Part shown: positions 1-9,517 of the stretch, piece by piece | Numbering within the stretch: the first letter of the stretch is position 1 | Layout: every line of letters begins with the position of its first letter | Source of the DNA: Rhodococcus marinonascens NBRC 14363 | GTDB taxonomy: Bacteria > Actinomycetota > Actinomycetes > Mycobacteriales > Mycobacteriaceae | Direction: 5' to 3' | Length of the DNA: 64,000 bases | NCBI RefSeq assembly: GCF_001894885.1 | Contig: NZ_BCXB01000023.1 | Span: forward strand, 26,944-90,943 | Notes under the pieces: generated by a model | What the model was told of the DNA's origin: nothing | Seen by the model: the letters and a program-made list of their open reading frames with translations, nothing else | Database searches by the model: none | Position numbers and translations under genes: made by a program

Positions 1-333
1 TCCGGCGTCGACGACGGCGCTCGCGAACTCCGCGTTCTCCGAAAGAAATCCGTAACCGGGGTGGATGGCGTCCGCACCGGCGAGGCGCGCTGCCTCGATG
101 ACGAGGTCGCCACGCAGATAGGTGTCGGCAGGACTGCTGCCCGGCAGCCGAACAGCGACGTCCGCTTCCGAAACGTGCGGACTCAGCGCGTCGGCGTCCG
201 AGTACACGGCCACGGTGCCGATACCCGCGCGCCGACAGGTGGCGAAGATGCGACGCGCGATCTCGCCGCGGTTGGCGACCAGAACGGACGCGATCATGCT
301 CGGGGCAAGCGGAGCGGTCGGGGTAGACAACAC
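1..333 (-). CDS. Acyl-CoA carboxylase alpha subunit (biotin carboxylase), N-terminal part
   Basis: This is the amino-terminal ~110 residues of a biotin-dependent acyl-CoA carboxylase alpha chain; the rest runs off the window edge. The residues [13 protein letters not shown] followed by [14 protein letters not shown] are the hallmark of the biotin carboxylase N-terminal domain, which carboxylates biotin with ATP and bicarbonate. It follows the beta-subunit gene by 5 bases. The start is uncertain: GTG at 333, TTG at 330 (best spaced from GAGGA) and ATG at 297 are in frame, and the family homology begins at the ATG. With the beta subunit it should form an acyl-CoA carboxylase holoenzyme. The substrate cannot be read from this fragment, but the AtuA context suggests a branched or isoprenoid acyl-CoA. 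Confidence 0.9.
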   Translation of the reverse strand, partial: MLSTPTAPLAPSMIASVLVANRGEIARRIFATCRRAGIGTVAVYSDADALSPHVSEADVAVRLPGSSPADTYLRGDLVIEAARLAGADAIHPGYGFLSENAEFASAVVDAG

Positions 334-338
334 AGTCC

Positions 339-1937
339 TCACATCCGGAAGACGCCGAAGTTCTCGGCGCCGTCGATTCGGGCGTTGGCAATGGCCGACA
401 GGCACATTCCCACCACGGTTCGAGTATCGCGCGGATCGATCACGCCGTCGTCGTAGAGTCGGCCGGACAAGAACATCGGCACCGACTCGGCCTCGATCTG
501 GTTCTCGATCATCGCCCGCATGCCGGCGTCGGCTTCCTCGTCGAAGGCCTGCCCGCGTGCCTCGGCCGAGGCACGACTGACGATGGAAATCACTCCGGCG
601 AGCTGTGCGCCGCCCATCACCGCCGACTTGGAACTGGGCCAGGCGAACAGGAATCGCGGGTCGAATGCACGTCCGCACATGCCGTAGTGCCCGGCTCCGT
701 ACGAGGCACCGAGCAGTATCGAGATGTGCGGGACCGTCGAATTGGAGACCGCGTTGATCATCATCGACCCGTGCTTGATCATGCCGCCCTCCTCGTATTC
801 CTTACCCACCATGTATCCGGTGGTGTTGTGCAGGAATAGAAGTGGCGTGTTCGACCGGTTCGCGAGCTGAATGAACTGGGTGGCCTTCTGCGATTCCTCA
901 CTGAAGAGCACGCCGCGGGCGTTGGCGAGGATGCCCACCGGGTAGCCGTGCAGTTCGGCCCAGCCTGTGACCAGCGAGGAGCCGTACATCTGCTTGAACT
1001 CGTCGAAGTCGGAACCGTCGACGATGCGGGCAATCACCTCGCGTGGGTCGAATGGGATCCTGAGGTCGGCGGGGACGATGCCGAGCAGTTCCTCCGGGTC
1101 TTCGATCGGCTCGATCACCGCGGCGCGAGGCGTCGGACCCTGCTTCTTCCAGCCCAGCCGCTTGACGATGTTGCGCCCGATCCGGATGGCGTCCTGCTCG
1201 TCGACGGCCAGGTAATCGGCGAGACCAGACTTGCGCGCGTGCATCTCGGCACCACCGAGAGTCTCGTCGTCGGACTCCTCACCGGTAGCCATCTTCACGA
1301 GAGGCGGTCCGGCGAGAAAGACCTTGGACCGTTCCTTGATCATGACGACGTGATCGGACATCCCGGGGATGTAGGCGCCGCCGGCCGTAGAGTTTCCGAA
1401 CACGAGCGCGATCGTGGGGATGCCCGCCGCCGACAGCTGCGTGAGGTCGCGGAACATGCGACCACCGGGGATGAAGACCTCCTTCTGCGTCGGGAGGTCG
1501 GCACCCCCCGACTCCACCAGGGAGATTACGGGCAGCCGGTTCTGCCGCGCGATATCGTTGGCGCGGAATCCCTTCCGCACGGTCCACGGGTTGCTGGTTC
1601 CACCGCGAACAGTGGGATCGTTGGCGACGATCAGGCACTCGATACCTTCCACCACCCCGATTCCGACCACGGTACTGGCGCCCACCGGAAAATCGCTGCC
1701 CCACGCCGCTAGCGGGCATAGTTCGAGGAACGGCGAATCGGGATCGAGCAGCAGTTCGATCCGCTCTCGCGCGAGCAGTTTCCCGCGCTTCTTGTGCCGC
1801 TCGGTGTACTTCTCCCCGCCGCCGGCGAGCACCTTGGTGTGCTCGGCCTCGATCTCGGCGAGCTTGCCGGTCATGGCCTTCGCAGCCTCCGTGTACTCCG
1901 CAGAATTCGTGTCGAGCAACGACTTCAGCGTCGTCAT
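339..1937 (-). CDS. Acyl-CoA carboxylase beta subunit (carboxyltransferase)
   Basis: A 532-residue carboxyltransferase chain of the propionyl/methylcrotonyl/geranyl-CoA carboxylase family, which moves CO2 from carboxybiotin to an acyl-CoA. The N half carries the [10 protein letters not shown] and [13 protein letters not shown] segments. The C half carries [20 protein letters not shown], a glycine-rich oxyanion motif typical of methylcrotonyl/geranyl-type beta chains. The length is normal. Its ATG overlaps the stop of the acyl-CoA dehydrogenase (ATGA), implying translational coupling. It resembles M. tuberculosis AccD2, which also sits with an alpha chain and a FadE, and Pseudomonas AtuC (geranyl-CoA carboxylase). 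The exact acyl substrate is not decided by sequence. Confidence 0.93.
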   Translation of the reverse strand: MTTLKSLLDTNSAEYTEAAKAMTGKLAEIEAEHTKVLAGGGEKYTERHKKRGKLLARERIELLLDPDSPFLELCPLAAWGSDFPVGASTVVGIGVVEGIECLIVANDPTVRGGTSNPWTVRKGFRANDIARQNRLPVISLVESGGADLPTQKEVFIPGGRMFRDLTQLSAAGIPTIALVFGNSTAGGAYIPGMSDHVVMIKERSKVFLAGPPLVKMATGEESDDETLGGAEMHARKSGLADYLAVDEQDAIRIGRNIVKRLGWKKQGPTPRAAVIEPIEDPEELLGIVPADLRIPFDPREVIARIVDGSDFDEFKQMYGSSLVTGWAELHGYPVGILANARGVLFSEESQKATQFIQLANRSNTPLLFLHNTTGYMVGKEYEEGGMIKHGSMMINAVSNSTVPHISILLGASYGAGHYGMCGRAFDPRFLFAWPSSKSAVMGGAQLAGVISIVSRASAEARGQAFDEEADAGMRAMIENQIEAESVPMFLSGRLYDDGVIDPRDTRTVVGMCLSAIANARIDGAENFGVFRM

Positions 1938-3082
1938 GACTGATACCCCAATCTCTTGGCCGCGAGCCCGGTGAGGATCTCGGTGGTCCCGCCCCCGATA
2001 CCCAGGATCCGCATGTCGCGGTACTGACGTTCTACTTCACTCTCGCGCATGTAGCCCAGCCCGCCGTACAACTGGACCGCCTGGTTGGCGACCCACTCTC
2101 CCGCCTCCACAGCGGTGTTCTTCGCGAAGCACACCTCCGCGATGAAGTCCTCGTTCGACGTCAGCGACCGCTCCACGAGCGCACGGGTGTACACCCGTGC
2201 GACGTCTACCTTGCGCGTCATCTCCGTGACGGTGTTCTGCACCGACTGCCTGCTGATGAGCGGGCGGCCGAAGGTCTCCCGGTCTCGGACCCACTGCAGC
2301 GTGAGGTCGAGGCACCGCTGTGCACTCGAATACGCCTGTGCGGCCATCGCGATCCTCTCGGTGAGGAACGCCTGGGCGATCTGTGCGAAGCCGCTGTTCT
2401 CGGCACCGACCAGGTTGGCGACCGGAACCCGCGCGTCGGCGAACGACAACTCGGCGGTGTCCGAGGCACGCCACCCCATCTTGTCGAGCTTGCGGGTCAC
2501 CTCGAATCCCGGTGTCCCCTTCTCGATCACGAGCAAGGAGACACCCGATGCCCCTGGCCCACCGGTGCGCACGGCGGTGACCACGAAATCGGCCCGGACG
2601 GCGGAAGTGATGAACGTCTTCGAGCCGTTGACGACGAAGTGGTCGCCATCGCGCACCGCGGTAGTCCGCAGGTGCCCGACATCGGAACCGCCGCCCGGTT
2701 CGGTGATGGCAAGCGACCCGATGAGTTCCCCGCGCAGCGTGGGGCGCACCCACTTCTCGATCTGGCCCGGATCCCCTGCAGCCACCAGATGCGGCAGCGC
2801 GATGCCCGCCGTGAACAGCGACGCGAACGCGCCACCGGACGCCCCGGCCTGGTGAAACTCCTCGCAGATCAGGACCGTGTCGATCAGGTCGCCACTCCCA
2901 CCGCCAACGGATTCGGGGAATCCGGCACCGAGCAGTCCGAGTTCGGCGGCCTCGCGGTGCAGCGCTCGGGGCAGTTCACCCTCGCGCTCCCAGTCGTCGA
3001 GATACGGCAGTATCTGCCGTTCGACGAAACCTCGCACCGTCATGCGCAGCTCCAGCCGTTCCGCTGTATCCCATACGCTCAC
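1934..3082 (-). CDS. Acyl-CoA dehydrogenase (citronellyl-CoA/FadE12-like)
   Basis: A 382-residue FAD-dependent acyl-CoA dehydrogenase. Visible features are the SLAITEPGGGSDVG flavin/substrate loop, the middle beta domain (VNGSKTFITSA), the RETFGRPL arginine-rich segment and the C-terminal QLYGGLGYMRESEVERQYRD motif, in which the Glu is a likely catalytic-base position. I chose the GTG at 3082 because it overlaps the AtuA stop as GTGA and is preceded by an AAGGGAAAG ribosome site; an open frame extends upstream but inside atuA. In atu-type pathways this enzyme makes the alpha,beta-unsaturated acyl-CoA that the adjacent carboxylase then uses. The assignment to citronellyl-CoA rests on context only. 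Confidence 0.92.
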   Translation of the reverse strand: MSVWDTAERLELRMTVRGFVERQILPYLDDWEREGELPRALHREAAELGLLGAGFPESVGGGSGDLIDTVLICEEFHQAGASGGAFASLFTAGIALPHLVAAGDPGQIEKWVRPTLRGELIGSLAITEPGGGSDVGHLRTTAVRDGDHFVVNGSKTFITSAVRADFVVTAVRTGGPGASGVSLLVIEKGTPGFEVTRKLDKMGWRASDTAELSFADARVPVANLVGAENSGFAQIAQAFLTERIAMAAQAYSSAQRCLDLTLQWVRDRETFGRPLISRQSVQNTVTEMTRKVDVARVYTRALVERSLTSNEDFIAEVCFAKNTAVEAGEWVANQAVQLYGGLGYMRESEVERQYRDMRILGIGGGTTEILTGLAAKRLGYQS

Positions 3083-4782
3083 AGAACTTTCCCTTCGAGA
3101 AGTGCATCCGGGACATCGAGGTGACGCGATCGCAGCCACTCACCGAGTCCCTTGGCCTGCGGGTCGAACCGCGCCTGGGACGCCACACCCTGGCCGAGAA
3201 TTCCCTCGATGACGAAGTTGACGGCACGCAACTTCGGCAGCACGTGCCGCGTGACGGTGAGGTCGGCGGCTTCAGGGAGAAGTCGCTTCACCTCGTCGAC
3301 AGTCAGCACGTGCGCGAGCCACCGCCACTCGTCGTCGGTGCGCACCCACACCCCGACGTTCGCGTTGCCACCCTTGTCGCCGCTGCGGGCGCCGGCGACC
3401 ACACCCAGCGGGACGCGCGTCGTCGGCCCCACTCTCAGCGGGCTCGGCAGGTCGGGTTCGGCAACGTCCTCGAGGTCGCGGACCTCAGCGGCCGGCTCGA
3501 CGTCCACGCGCGCGCCGCCCGACAGAACCGCGACGTGCGGCACCTGCTTGCCATCGACATAGCCCGGCGTGAAGACACCGTAGGGCTCACCGTGGCCGGG
3601 TGGCGCCGTCAGGGTGAATCCGGGATAGCTCGCGAGAGCGAGTTCCACTGCGACGGAAGAGAACCCTCGCCCCACCGCCTTCGGGTCAGAGTCCCGCACG
3701 ACGCAGCGGAGCAGCGCGCTGGCCGCCTCCTCCGTGTCGGCATCCGGGTGGTCGGTGCGTGCGAGCGACCAGTCGAGCTCGGCCGGCCGGGTGCTGAGCC
3801 CGCCCTCGAACTGACGCCGCACCAGTGCCGCCTTGGCCTCGATGTCGAGTCCGGTGAGAACGAACACCGCCTCGTTCCGGAACCCGGCAAGGCTGTTCAA
3901 CGACACCTTGAGTTTCGGGGGTGGTGCCTCACCGACGACGCCGGTGATACGCACGCGGTCGGGGCCGACCTGCGTGAGTTCGGCGGCGTCGATGCGGGCG
4001 GTCACGTCAGGTCCTGCGTAGCGACCGCCGGTCACCTCGTACAACAACTGCGCGGTGACGGTGCCGACAGTGACCGCGCCGCCGGTGCCCGCATGCTTGG
4101 TGATCACCGACGACCCGTCGGCCTCGATCTCGGCGATCGGGAAGCCGGGCCGGTCGAGATCTGAGATCTCGGTGAAGAACGCGTAGTTGCCGCCCGTGGC
4201 CTGGGTGCCGCACTCGATGACATGGCCTGCCACCACCGCCGCGGCGAGCTGGTCGAAATCGTTGCGCTGCCAGCCGAAGTGCGCTGCGGCGGGGCCGACG
4301 ATCACCGAGGCGTCGGTGACCCGTCCGGTCACCACGACATCGGCGCCCGCATTCAGGCACTCGACGATGCCCCACGCTCCGAGGTACGCGTTGGCCGTCA
4401 ACGGATTGCCGAGTTCGAGGTCGGCCGCACGTGCCGCCAGGTCGTCGCCCTCGACGTAGGCGATCTTCGCCGACAGCCCGACCGTGTCGTTCACCGTCCG
4501 CAGAGCGTCGGCCAGACCCGCGGGGTTGAGTCCCCCGGCGTTGGCGACGATCCGCACGCCCTTGTCGAGCGCCAGCCCCAGGCAGTCTTCCGCCTGACGG
4601 AGAAACGTCTTGGCGTAGCCGAGGTTCGGATCCTTCATCCGGTCGCGGCCGAGTATCAGCATGGTCAGTTCGGCGAGGTAGTCGCCCGTCAGATAGTCGA
4701 GTTCGCCACCTTCGAGCATCTCGCGCATCGCCGACAGGCGGTCACCGTAGAAACCGGAGCAGTTGCCGATCCGTACCGTCAT
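3079..4782 (-). CDS. AtuA-like protein (acyclic terpene utilization, DUF1446)
   Basis: A 567-residue AtuA-family protein. The start [19 protein letters not shown], the segment [13 protein letters not shown] and a C-terminal AtuA-like domain with [15 protein letters not shown] are diagnostic of the family. The biochemical role of AtuA is not firmly known; it is required in Pseudomonas for growth on citronellol and geraniol. Start choice: the ATG at 4782 overlaps the stop of the upstream TIGR03084 gene (ATGA), while the frame continues open upstream only inside that gene. Its position between a TIGR03084 gene and a dehydrogenase/carboxylase set supports a branched-acid catabolic operon. Confidence 0.9.
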   Translation of the reverse strand: MTVRIGNCSGFYGDRLSAMREMLEGGELDYLTGDYLAELTMLILGRDRMKDPNLGYAKTFLRQAEDCLGLALDKGVRIVANAGGLNPAGLADALRTVNDTVGLSAKIAYVEGDDLAARAADLELGNPLTANAYLGAWGIVECLNAGADVVVTGRVTDASVIVGPAAAHFGWQRNDFDQLAAAVVAGHVIECGTQATGGNYAFFTEISDLDRPGFPIAEIEADGSSVITKHAGTGGAVTVGTVTAQLLYEVTGGRYAGPDVTARIDAAELTQVGPDRVRITGVVGEAPPPKLKVSLNSLAGFRNEAVFVLTGLDIEAKAALVRRQFEGGLSTRPAELDWSLARTDHPDADTEEAASALLRCVVRDSDPKAVGRGFSSVAVELALASYPGFTLTAPPGHGEPYGVFTPGYVDGKQVPHVAVLSGGARVDVEPAAEVRDLEDVAEPDLPSPLRVGPTTRVPLGVVAGARSGDKGGNANVGVWVRTDDEWRWLAHVLTVDEVKRLLPEAADLTVTRHVLPKLRAVNFVIEGILGQGVASQARFDPQAKGLGEWLRSRHLDVPDALLEGKVL

Positions 4783-5570
4783 CGCGTTCCCGCTTCGCGG
4801 CCACCGCCGGCCGGGCCGGCGAACGCCTGCGCAATGTCCAGCCAGGCATCGGCGTCCGGGCCGGTGACGACGAGAGCGAGATCCTCGCGGTGAGCGCGCT
4901 GGGTGACGAGCAGACAGAAGTCCTCCGCCGGGCCCGTCACCCTCTGTGCCGCATCTTCTGGGCCCCAGACCCAAGACGACACCCCGTCGGGGGCGGTGAG
5001 TTCGACCCGGAACTCCTCAGCGGGAGGCGTGAGCCCGTTGACCACGCTGGCAAAGTCGCGGGTGCGCACACCGAGGTGGGCGATGCTCCTCAGCCGCCCG
5101 GTAGGCTTCCGCGGCACCGACAGCGCGTCGGCCACGTCCTGACCGTGCGCCCACGTTTCCATCAATCGGGCGGTCGCCATCGACGCCGCCTTCATTGGCG
5201 GGCCGTACCAGAGAATCTTCTGCCCGGGAGGCACCGTCATGAGGGCCTCAGCGAGACGAGCCCTGGCCGTGCGCCAGCTCGCGAGCAGTTCCGCGGGTGG
5301 CCGCTGCGCGTGGTCTTCGGCGCCGGCGTCGACGAAGCCGGCGGGGTTCGATGCAGCAACCGTCAGTTGTTCGGTAAAGCCGTCGGGGTTCGTGATGGCC
5401 AGCAGGGCTGCCTCATCCGTCCACAACAGATGCCCGATCTGGTGAGCGATGGTCCAACCCTCGGCTGGTGTCGGCTCGGCCCAGCGAGAATCGGGGATGC
5501 CCGCGACCAGCGCATCCAGCGACTCACTCTCGGCACACATGTCATCAATGAACCTCTGAAGTTCGGCCAT
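4779..5570 (-). CDS. TIGR03084 family (DinB/maleylpyruvate isomerase-like) protein
   Basis: A 263-residue actinobacterial protein that opens the carboxylase operon. Its N-terminal half ([20 protein letters not shown], then a later [14 protein letters not shown]) matches the DinB-like four-helix fold of maleylpyruvate-isomerase-type proteins, with the metal-ligand histidine positions in HQIGHL and AHGQD. The C-terminal part resembles the small SCP2-like domain common in this family. No reaction is established. Because it is co-translated with the AtuA-like gene and appears first, it probably serves the same pathway, perhaps in mycothiol-dependent chemistry, but that is inference. Upstream is an AT-rich divergent region facing an SDR gene. 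Confidence 0.8.
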   Translation of the reverse strand: MAELQRFIDDMCAESESLDALVAGIPDSRWAEPTPAEGWTIAHQIGHLLWTDEAALLAITNPDGFTEQLTVAASNPAGFVDAGAEDHAQRPPAELLASWRTARARLAEALMTVPPGQKILWYGPPMKAASMATARLMETWAHGQDVADALSVPRKPTGRLRSIAHLGVRTRDFASVVNGLTPPAEEFRVELTAPDGVSSWVWGPEDAAQRVTGPAEDFCLLVTQRAHREDLALVVTGPDADAWLDIAQAFAGPAGGGREAGTR

Positions 5571-5661
5571 GAGAGCAGCATCACACCATTAAAATAGAAA
5601 AGCAAGCACGATTGATTGTTATTTGAGTGCATGTCCCACAAAGAGCTGACAGTCTGGTCGA

Positions 5662-6516
5662 ATGATCCGACAGTTGCTGACTCAGGCCGCGCTCAACCCA
5701 CTTCCCTCCCCTCTGGCACTGGCCTCCCGCCTCCTACCGGAAACCGGCCACACCGTCGCCGGGAAGAGAATTCTCGTGACCGGTGGATCGTCAGGCGTCG
5801 GCGAGGCTGGCGCGCGTCGTCTCGCCTCTCTCGGCGCGGAGGTCGTCCTTGTCGCACGCGGTTCCGAGGCCCTCGAGTCGGTTCGCGACGATATTCTCGA
5901 ATCCGGGGGCAACGCGCACGCCGTCCCGTGCGACCTCACCGATCCGGAGTCTGTCGACGCCCTCGTGTCGGAGGTGCTCGGCGAGATCGGCCCCGTGGAC
6001 GTTCTCGTCAACAACGCGGGTCGCTCCATCCGACGGACGGTCGAGGACTCGCTGGACCGCTTCCACGACTTCGAACGAACCATGTCCATCAACTACTTCG
6101 GCTCGACACGACTGACACTCGCGTTACTCCCGTCGATGATTGAGCGGGGCGAGGGACACATCATCAACGTCGCTACGTGGGGCGTGCCTGCCGGCGTCAT
6201 GCCCAAGTTCGCCGCCTATCACGCGTCAAAGGCCGCGGTCGGCGCGTTCGGTCGCAGCCTCGGCTCCGAAGTGCGCCACCACGGAATCGTTGTCACCACA
6301 CTCGACTTCCCGTTGGTGCGTACCCCGATGATCGCGCCCACCGTCGACTACGACGCCATGCCCGCACTGTCTCCCGAGCAGGCGGCAGAGTGGTTCGTCA
6401 CGGCGGTCCGGACCCGACCGACCGAACTCCTCCCCACATACGCGGAGGTGTTCCGGGTACTCGGCATGTTCGCGCCGTCAGCCACCGATGCTCTGGTCCG
6501 GCGCAGCGGCATCTGA
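5662..6516 (+). CDS. Short-chain dehydrogenase/reductase
   Basis: A 284-residue classical SDR. The Rossmann motif TGGSSGVG lies near residue 40, the NNAG strand-4 motif near residue 117 and the catalytic YHASK near residue 190. It is a NAD(P)-dependent oxidoreductase of unknown substrate. The N-terminal ~30 residues form a leader before the Rossmann fold, as in several mycobacterial SDRs. It is transcribed divergently from the AtuA operon across a ~90-bp AT-rich spacer, so shared regulation is plausible. AtuB and AtuG of Pseudomonas are also SDRs, so a role in the same catabolic route is possible but unproven. Confidence 0.9.
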   Translation: MIRQLLTQAALNPLPSPLALASRLLPETGHTVAGKRILVTGGSSGVGEAGARRLASLGAEVVLVARGSEALESVRDDILESGGNAHAVPCDLTDPESVDALVSEVLGEIGPVDVLVNNAGRSIRRTVEDSLDRFHDFERTMSINYFGSTRLTLALLPSMIERGEGHIINVATWGVPAGVMPKFAAYHASKAAVGAFGRSLGSEVRHHGIVVTTLDFPLVRTPMIAPTVDYDAMPALSPEQAAEWFVTAVRTRPTELLPTYAEVFRVLGMFAPSATDALVRRSGI

Positions 6517-6571
6517 GCAGTGACAGACTGGGGCGGTCTCTACTCATCGCCCCGCAGCCCAGGGAGTCGTC

Positions 6572-6790
6572 ATGACCGGCGCCGTGCTCATCACCCACGA
6601 TGACGACATCATCACCTGGACGCTCAACCGACCGGAAGCCGATAACCCGATTTCCGAACCGGACGTGATCGAGGCACTCCGGAACGCGGGCGCACCGGTC
6701 GGCCGGGTGGCGGTCAACCCGCCGCGGGACCTGCGAACGACAAAGAAGCTGCGGCAAGAGGGCCGGCGCCCGAATTGCACTGACCAATGA
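6572..6790 (+). pseudogene. Enoyl-CoA hydratase remnant with internal deletion
   Basis: A 72-codon frame whose first half (VLITHDDDIITWTLNRPEA) is the start of a crotonase-family enzyme. Its second half (AVNPPRDLRTTKKLRQEGRR) resembles the C-terminal helix region of the same family. The central ~170 residues, including the oxyanion-hole glycines and active site, are missing, and the frame ends prematurely. The stop overlaps the ATG of the following transporter (ATGA), so the remnant could still be translated and coupled. I read it as an in-frame internal deletion of an echA-type gene. It could instead be an unrelated small protein, but both halves fit the family in the correct order. Confidence 0.6.
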
Positions 6791-7686
6791 CTACGGGCAC
6801 CCGCTCACCAGGGACCACGGAACCCCACAGTCAGCTTCTTCCCGTCGTCTCGGTCCTCGGAGCGGTGTTGTCCGTACAGTTCGGCGCCGCCTTCGCGAGC
6901 ACTCTGTTCGACACGGTGGGTGCGGGGGGTGCCGTGTTCTTGCGCCTCACCATCGCCGCGCTCATCCTCGGCGTGCTCGTACGGCCTCGATGGCGGCGGT
7001 GGACGAGATCGCAACGACAGGGAATGCTCGCGCTGGGAGTGGCCCTCGCCGTGATGAACTCGGCATTCTACGAGGCTGTTGCGCGACTGCCGCTGGGGAC
7101 CGCCGTCACGATCGAGTTCCTGGGTCCACTCACACTCGCCGCACTGCTGTCGCGAAGACTGCGGGACGGGGTGTGGGTGCTGGCGGCACTGGCCGGCGTG
7201 GTTCTGCTCGGCCTACGCGAGAATTCGGGCGGCGAGTCCCTCGACCTCGTTGGTGTGGCGTTTGCGCTGACCGCCGGGGCTGCCTGGGCCGGATACATCA
7301 TCGCCGGCTCGAATCTCGCGGCAAAGGTTCCCAGCGCGGACGGCCTCGCAGGAGCGAGCATCGTTGCGGCAGTCCTGACGATTCCCCTGGGAGTGGTGTC
7401 GGGCGGCTCCGAACTGTTCGATCCCCGAATCCTGGCCGTCGGCGCCGGAGTGGCGCTGCTGTCCTCGGTGATCCCGTACTCACTGGAGTTGCGGGCGCTC
7501 CGGGTGATGAGCAAGAAGGTATTCGCCGTTCTCATCGCGCTGGAACCGGCGGCGGCGACCCTGGCCGGTGTGATCGTGCTCGGACAGTTACTCGGCATGC
7601 AGTCGCTGGCCGCGATCGCGCTCGTCGTCACGGCCGGAGTCGGATCCGTGCTGAGTAGCAGGTCGCGACCGGACCGCGTGAATTGA
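6787..7686 (+). CDS. EamA/RhtA-like drug/metabolite transporter
   Basis: A 299-residue inner-membrane protein with about ten hydrophobic segments arranged as two EamA repeats. The FYEAVARLPLGTAVTIEFLGP and ALRVMSKKVFAVLIALEPAAA segments are typical of RhtA-type threonine/homoserine exporters in the DMT superfamily. The substrate is not deducible. It begins on the ATGA overlap with the enoyl-CoA hydratase remnant, so it probably was the second gene of a small operon. A short spacer separates it from the convergent hypothetical gene at 7699. Confidence 0.88.
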   Translation: MTTGTRSPGTTEPHSQLLPVVSVLGAVLSVQFGAAFASTLFDTVGAGGAVFLRLTIAALILGVLVRPRWRRWTRSQRQGMLALGVALAVMNSAFYEAVARLPLGTAVTIEFLGPLTLAALLSRRLRDGVWVLAALAGVVLLGLRENSGGESLDLVGVAFALTAGAAWAGYIIAGSNLAAKVPSADGLAGASIVAAVLTIPLGVVSGGSELFDPRILAVGAGVALLSSVIPYSLELRALRVMSKKVFAVLIALEPAAATLAGVIVLGQLLGMQSLAAIALVVTAGVGSVLSSRSRPDRVN

Positions 7687-7698
7687 ATGTCCTGACGG

Positions 7699-8052
7699 TC
7701 AGGAGGCAACTCGTGGACCGGAAGGAGCATTCGACGGCCGAGAATGCCGCTTGCGATTCCTGCGACCGTTCAGCATCCATCGAGCATCGAGTTCACTGGT
7801 CCCGTGGCGGTGCCGCCTGATGGTGAACGACGTGATCGGTAGCCGCTCGACCACACGCGCGTCGGCACGCGGGTCGCCGGCGATTCCTTGTTCGAGCATC
7901 GAGTACGCGGTGCGGTTGATTGAGTACACCGCCAACCGGAGGGCGTCGAGTGCCGTGGGTCGTGGGCCGAACGCGGCGAGCGTGTGACCGCCGTCCACCG
8001 CGGTTTCGACCACCGCGTAAAAGTGCCAGCCTGCGCCCAAATCGCTAGTCAT
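7699..8052 (-). CDS. Hypothetical protein
   Basis: A 117-residue soluble protein from the ATG at 8052. I do not recognise a family. The N-terminal half (HFYAVVETAVDGGHTLAAFGP, then ALDALRLAVYSI) looks folded, whereas the last ~40 residues are rich in Arg, Ser and Asn and probably disordered. An in-frame upstream Met at 8139 would add 29 residues of poor quality, so the shorter form is preferred. It lies downstream of the adenylate cyclase on the same strand with a ~130-bp gap and converges on the EamA gene. No function can be assigned. Confidence 0.5.
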   Translation of the reverse strand: MTSDLGAGWHFYAVVETAVDGGHTLAAFGPRPTALDALRLAVYSINRTAYSMLEQGIAGDPRADARVVERLPITSFTIRRHRHGTSELDARWMLNGRRNRKRHSRPSNAPSGPRVAS

Positions 8053-8180
8053 GATGCGCCTCACTCGATGTGCTTCTGTGAGCTGTGACACACACACTAG
8101 CGTCAGGTGACGACAGGTTTCCGGCGGCGCGCCGCTCACTCGACAACTTTGCCGCGCAATCGCCCTGCACCCGGCGTCGC

Positions 8181-9287
8181 TCAGGCCACCGAACGGCGTC
8201 CGATCTCGAACAATTCCTGCGGAGCGCCGATACCCTTCAGTCGATGACGGCCCAAAGTCTCGCCCCAGAACTCCCCGGTGTCGAGTTCGTCATAGAAATC
8301 GCCGGTTACCACCACTTCGTGTGACGGCGCGACCGAGACGACCCGACTGGCCATGTTGACCGGTCGTCCGAACCAGTCGCCCCCGCTCGGTACCGCGGTG
8401 CCCCACGCGATCCCCGCCCGCAGCGGCGGAAGTCCTTCCGTGCGAGCGGCCTGCACGAGATCGAGAGCGGTGTCGGCCAGGGCCGCGGAATTGGGGGACA
8501 CCAACATGACCGCGTCGCCGATCGACTTCACCAGTCGCACCGGTGGCTGCACTATCTCGGTGGCCAGTCGGTCGAGTCGCTCGGCCACCCGGCCCAGATC
8601 GCCGGGCGCCACCCGCTCACCGAGAAGCGTGAACCCGACAAGGTCGGCGAAACACACACCGACCTCTTGAGCACCACGCATGTGCAGATTGGAATCGCCA
8701 GCGATCCCGACTGCGTCGGACCGCAGTTGGTGACGAAGATTGGCCGCCAGGATGTGGCCCAGGATCTGCGCCTGAAAATCCACCATCCGCCGCACCTCGA
8801 CCGCGTAGCGCAGCGCCAATTCTGGATGGTCACGCGCGGCCTCGAGGCGTTCCTGGAGGATTGCACCGGCCGAGTCGGCAACTGTCGAGATGTTGCGGCC
8901 GAGAGCGCGCGCGGCTGCGAACATCCCACTCTCATCCAACCCCAGTTCGCGGTACTGCTCGAGCCCGCGAACGAGATCCGCGTCGGCGTCGGTGTAGTAC
9001 TTTCCGTCTTCCGACACCCCCCTGCCTATCGCCCGGAACCACCTTCGAACATCCTCCACGGTGACTCCGGTCATCTGAGAGATCTCGTCGATGCTGCGGT
9101 TACTCTTCGGAGCCAGCGCGTGTTCGAGCAACAGGTGCGCAAGCTGGTTTTCGTACGAAGCGGTGCGCAGTTCTTCGATCGATACACCTTCACCGGCCAG
9201 GGTGTTCAACACTCCCACGCGCGCGGTACGGTCCGAGCCGCTGAGACCGTCGAGCAGACCAGCACGCTCGAAGTCGTGCAGTTGCAC
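8181..9287 (-). CDS. Class III adenylate cyclase, Rv1264-like
   Basis: A ~368-residue cyclase that makes cAMP from ATP. The N-terminal ~190 residues form the helical regulatory domain seen in M. tuberculosis Rv1264, a pH-sensing holoenzyme (compare GRNISTVADS and YRELGLDESGMFAAARAL). The C-terminal catalytic domain keeps the key residues: Asp in FADLVGFT, Lys and Asp in RLVKSIGDAVMLV, Asp in GDWFG, and Asn/Arg in VNMASRV. It should therefore be active as a homodimer. No membrane segments are visible. The start is uncertain: GTG at 9287 fits the family, but the frame remains open to 9434 with a low-complexity Arg/Pro stretch. Confidence 0.88.
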   Translation of the reverse strand: MQLHDFERAGLLDGLSGSDRTARVGVLNTLAGEGVSIEELRTASYENQLAHLLLEHALAPKSNRSIDEISQMTGVTVEDVRRWFRAIGRGVSEDGKYYTDADADLVRGLEQYRELGLDESGMFAAARALGRNISTVADSAGAILQERLEAARDHPELALRYAVEVRRMVDFQAQILGHILAANLRHQLRSDAVGIAGDSNLHMRGAQEVGVCFADLVGFTLLGERVAPGDLGRVAERLDRLATEIVQPPVRLVKSIGDAVMLVSPNSAALADTALDLVQAARTEGLPPLRAGIAWGTAVPSGGDWFGRPVNMASRVVSVAPSHEVVVTGDFYDELDTGEFWGETLGRHRLKGIGAPQELFEIGRRSVA

Positions 9288-9517
9288 GGGTTGCGGCCAT
9301 GATCGACGGAGGGGGCGAGGGGGCGGCGAAACCAAGCGTCCCGGTCGCGGGGTGAACCATCGTGGATTGCGCACCCCCTCATCGTCCCAGCAATGACGTT
9401 GCCCATCGCAAAATTTTTGGCAAATACTGACCACCGACTACTTGGGCGCCACGAAAATCGGGCGATCAGCTGGGACGGTTCGATTGCCCGCGGAACCTCG
9501 GATCTGGGTGGAGCAGA

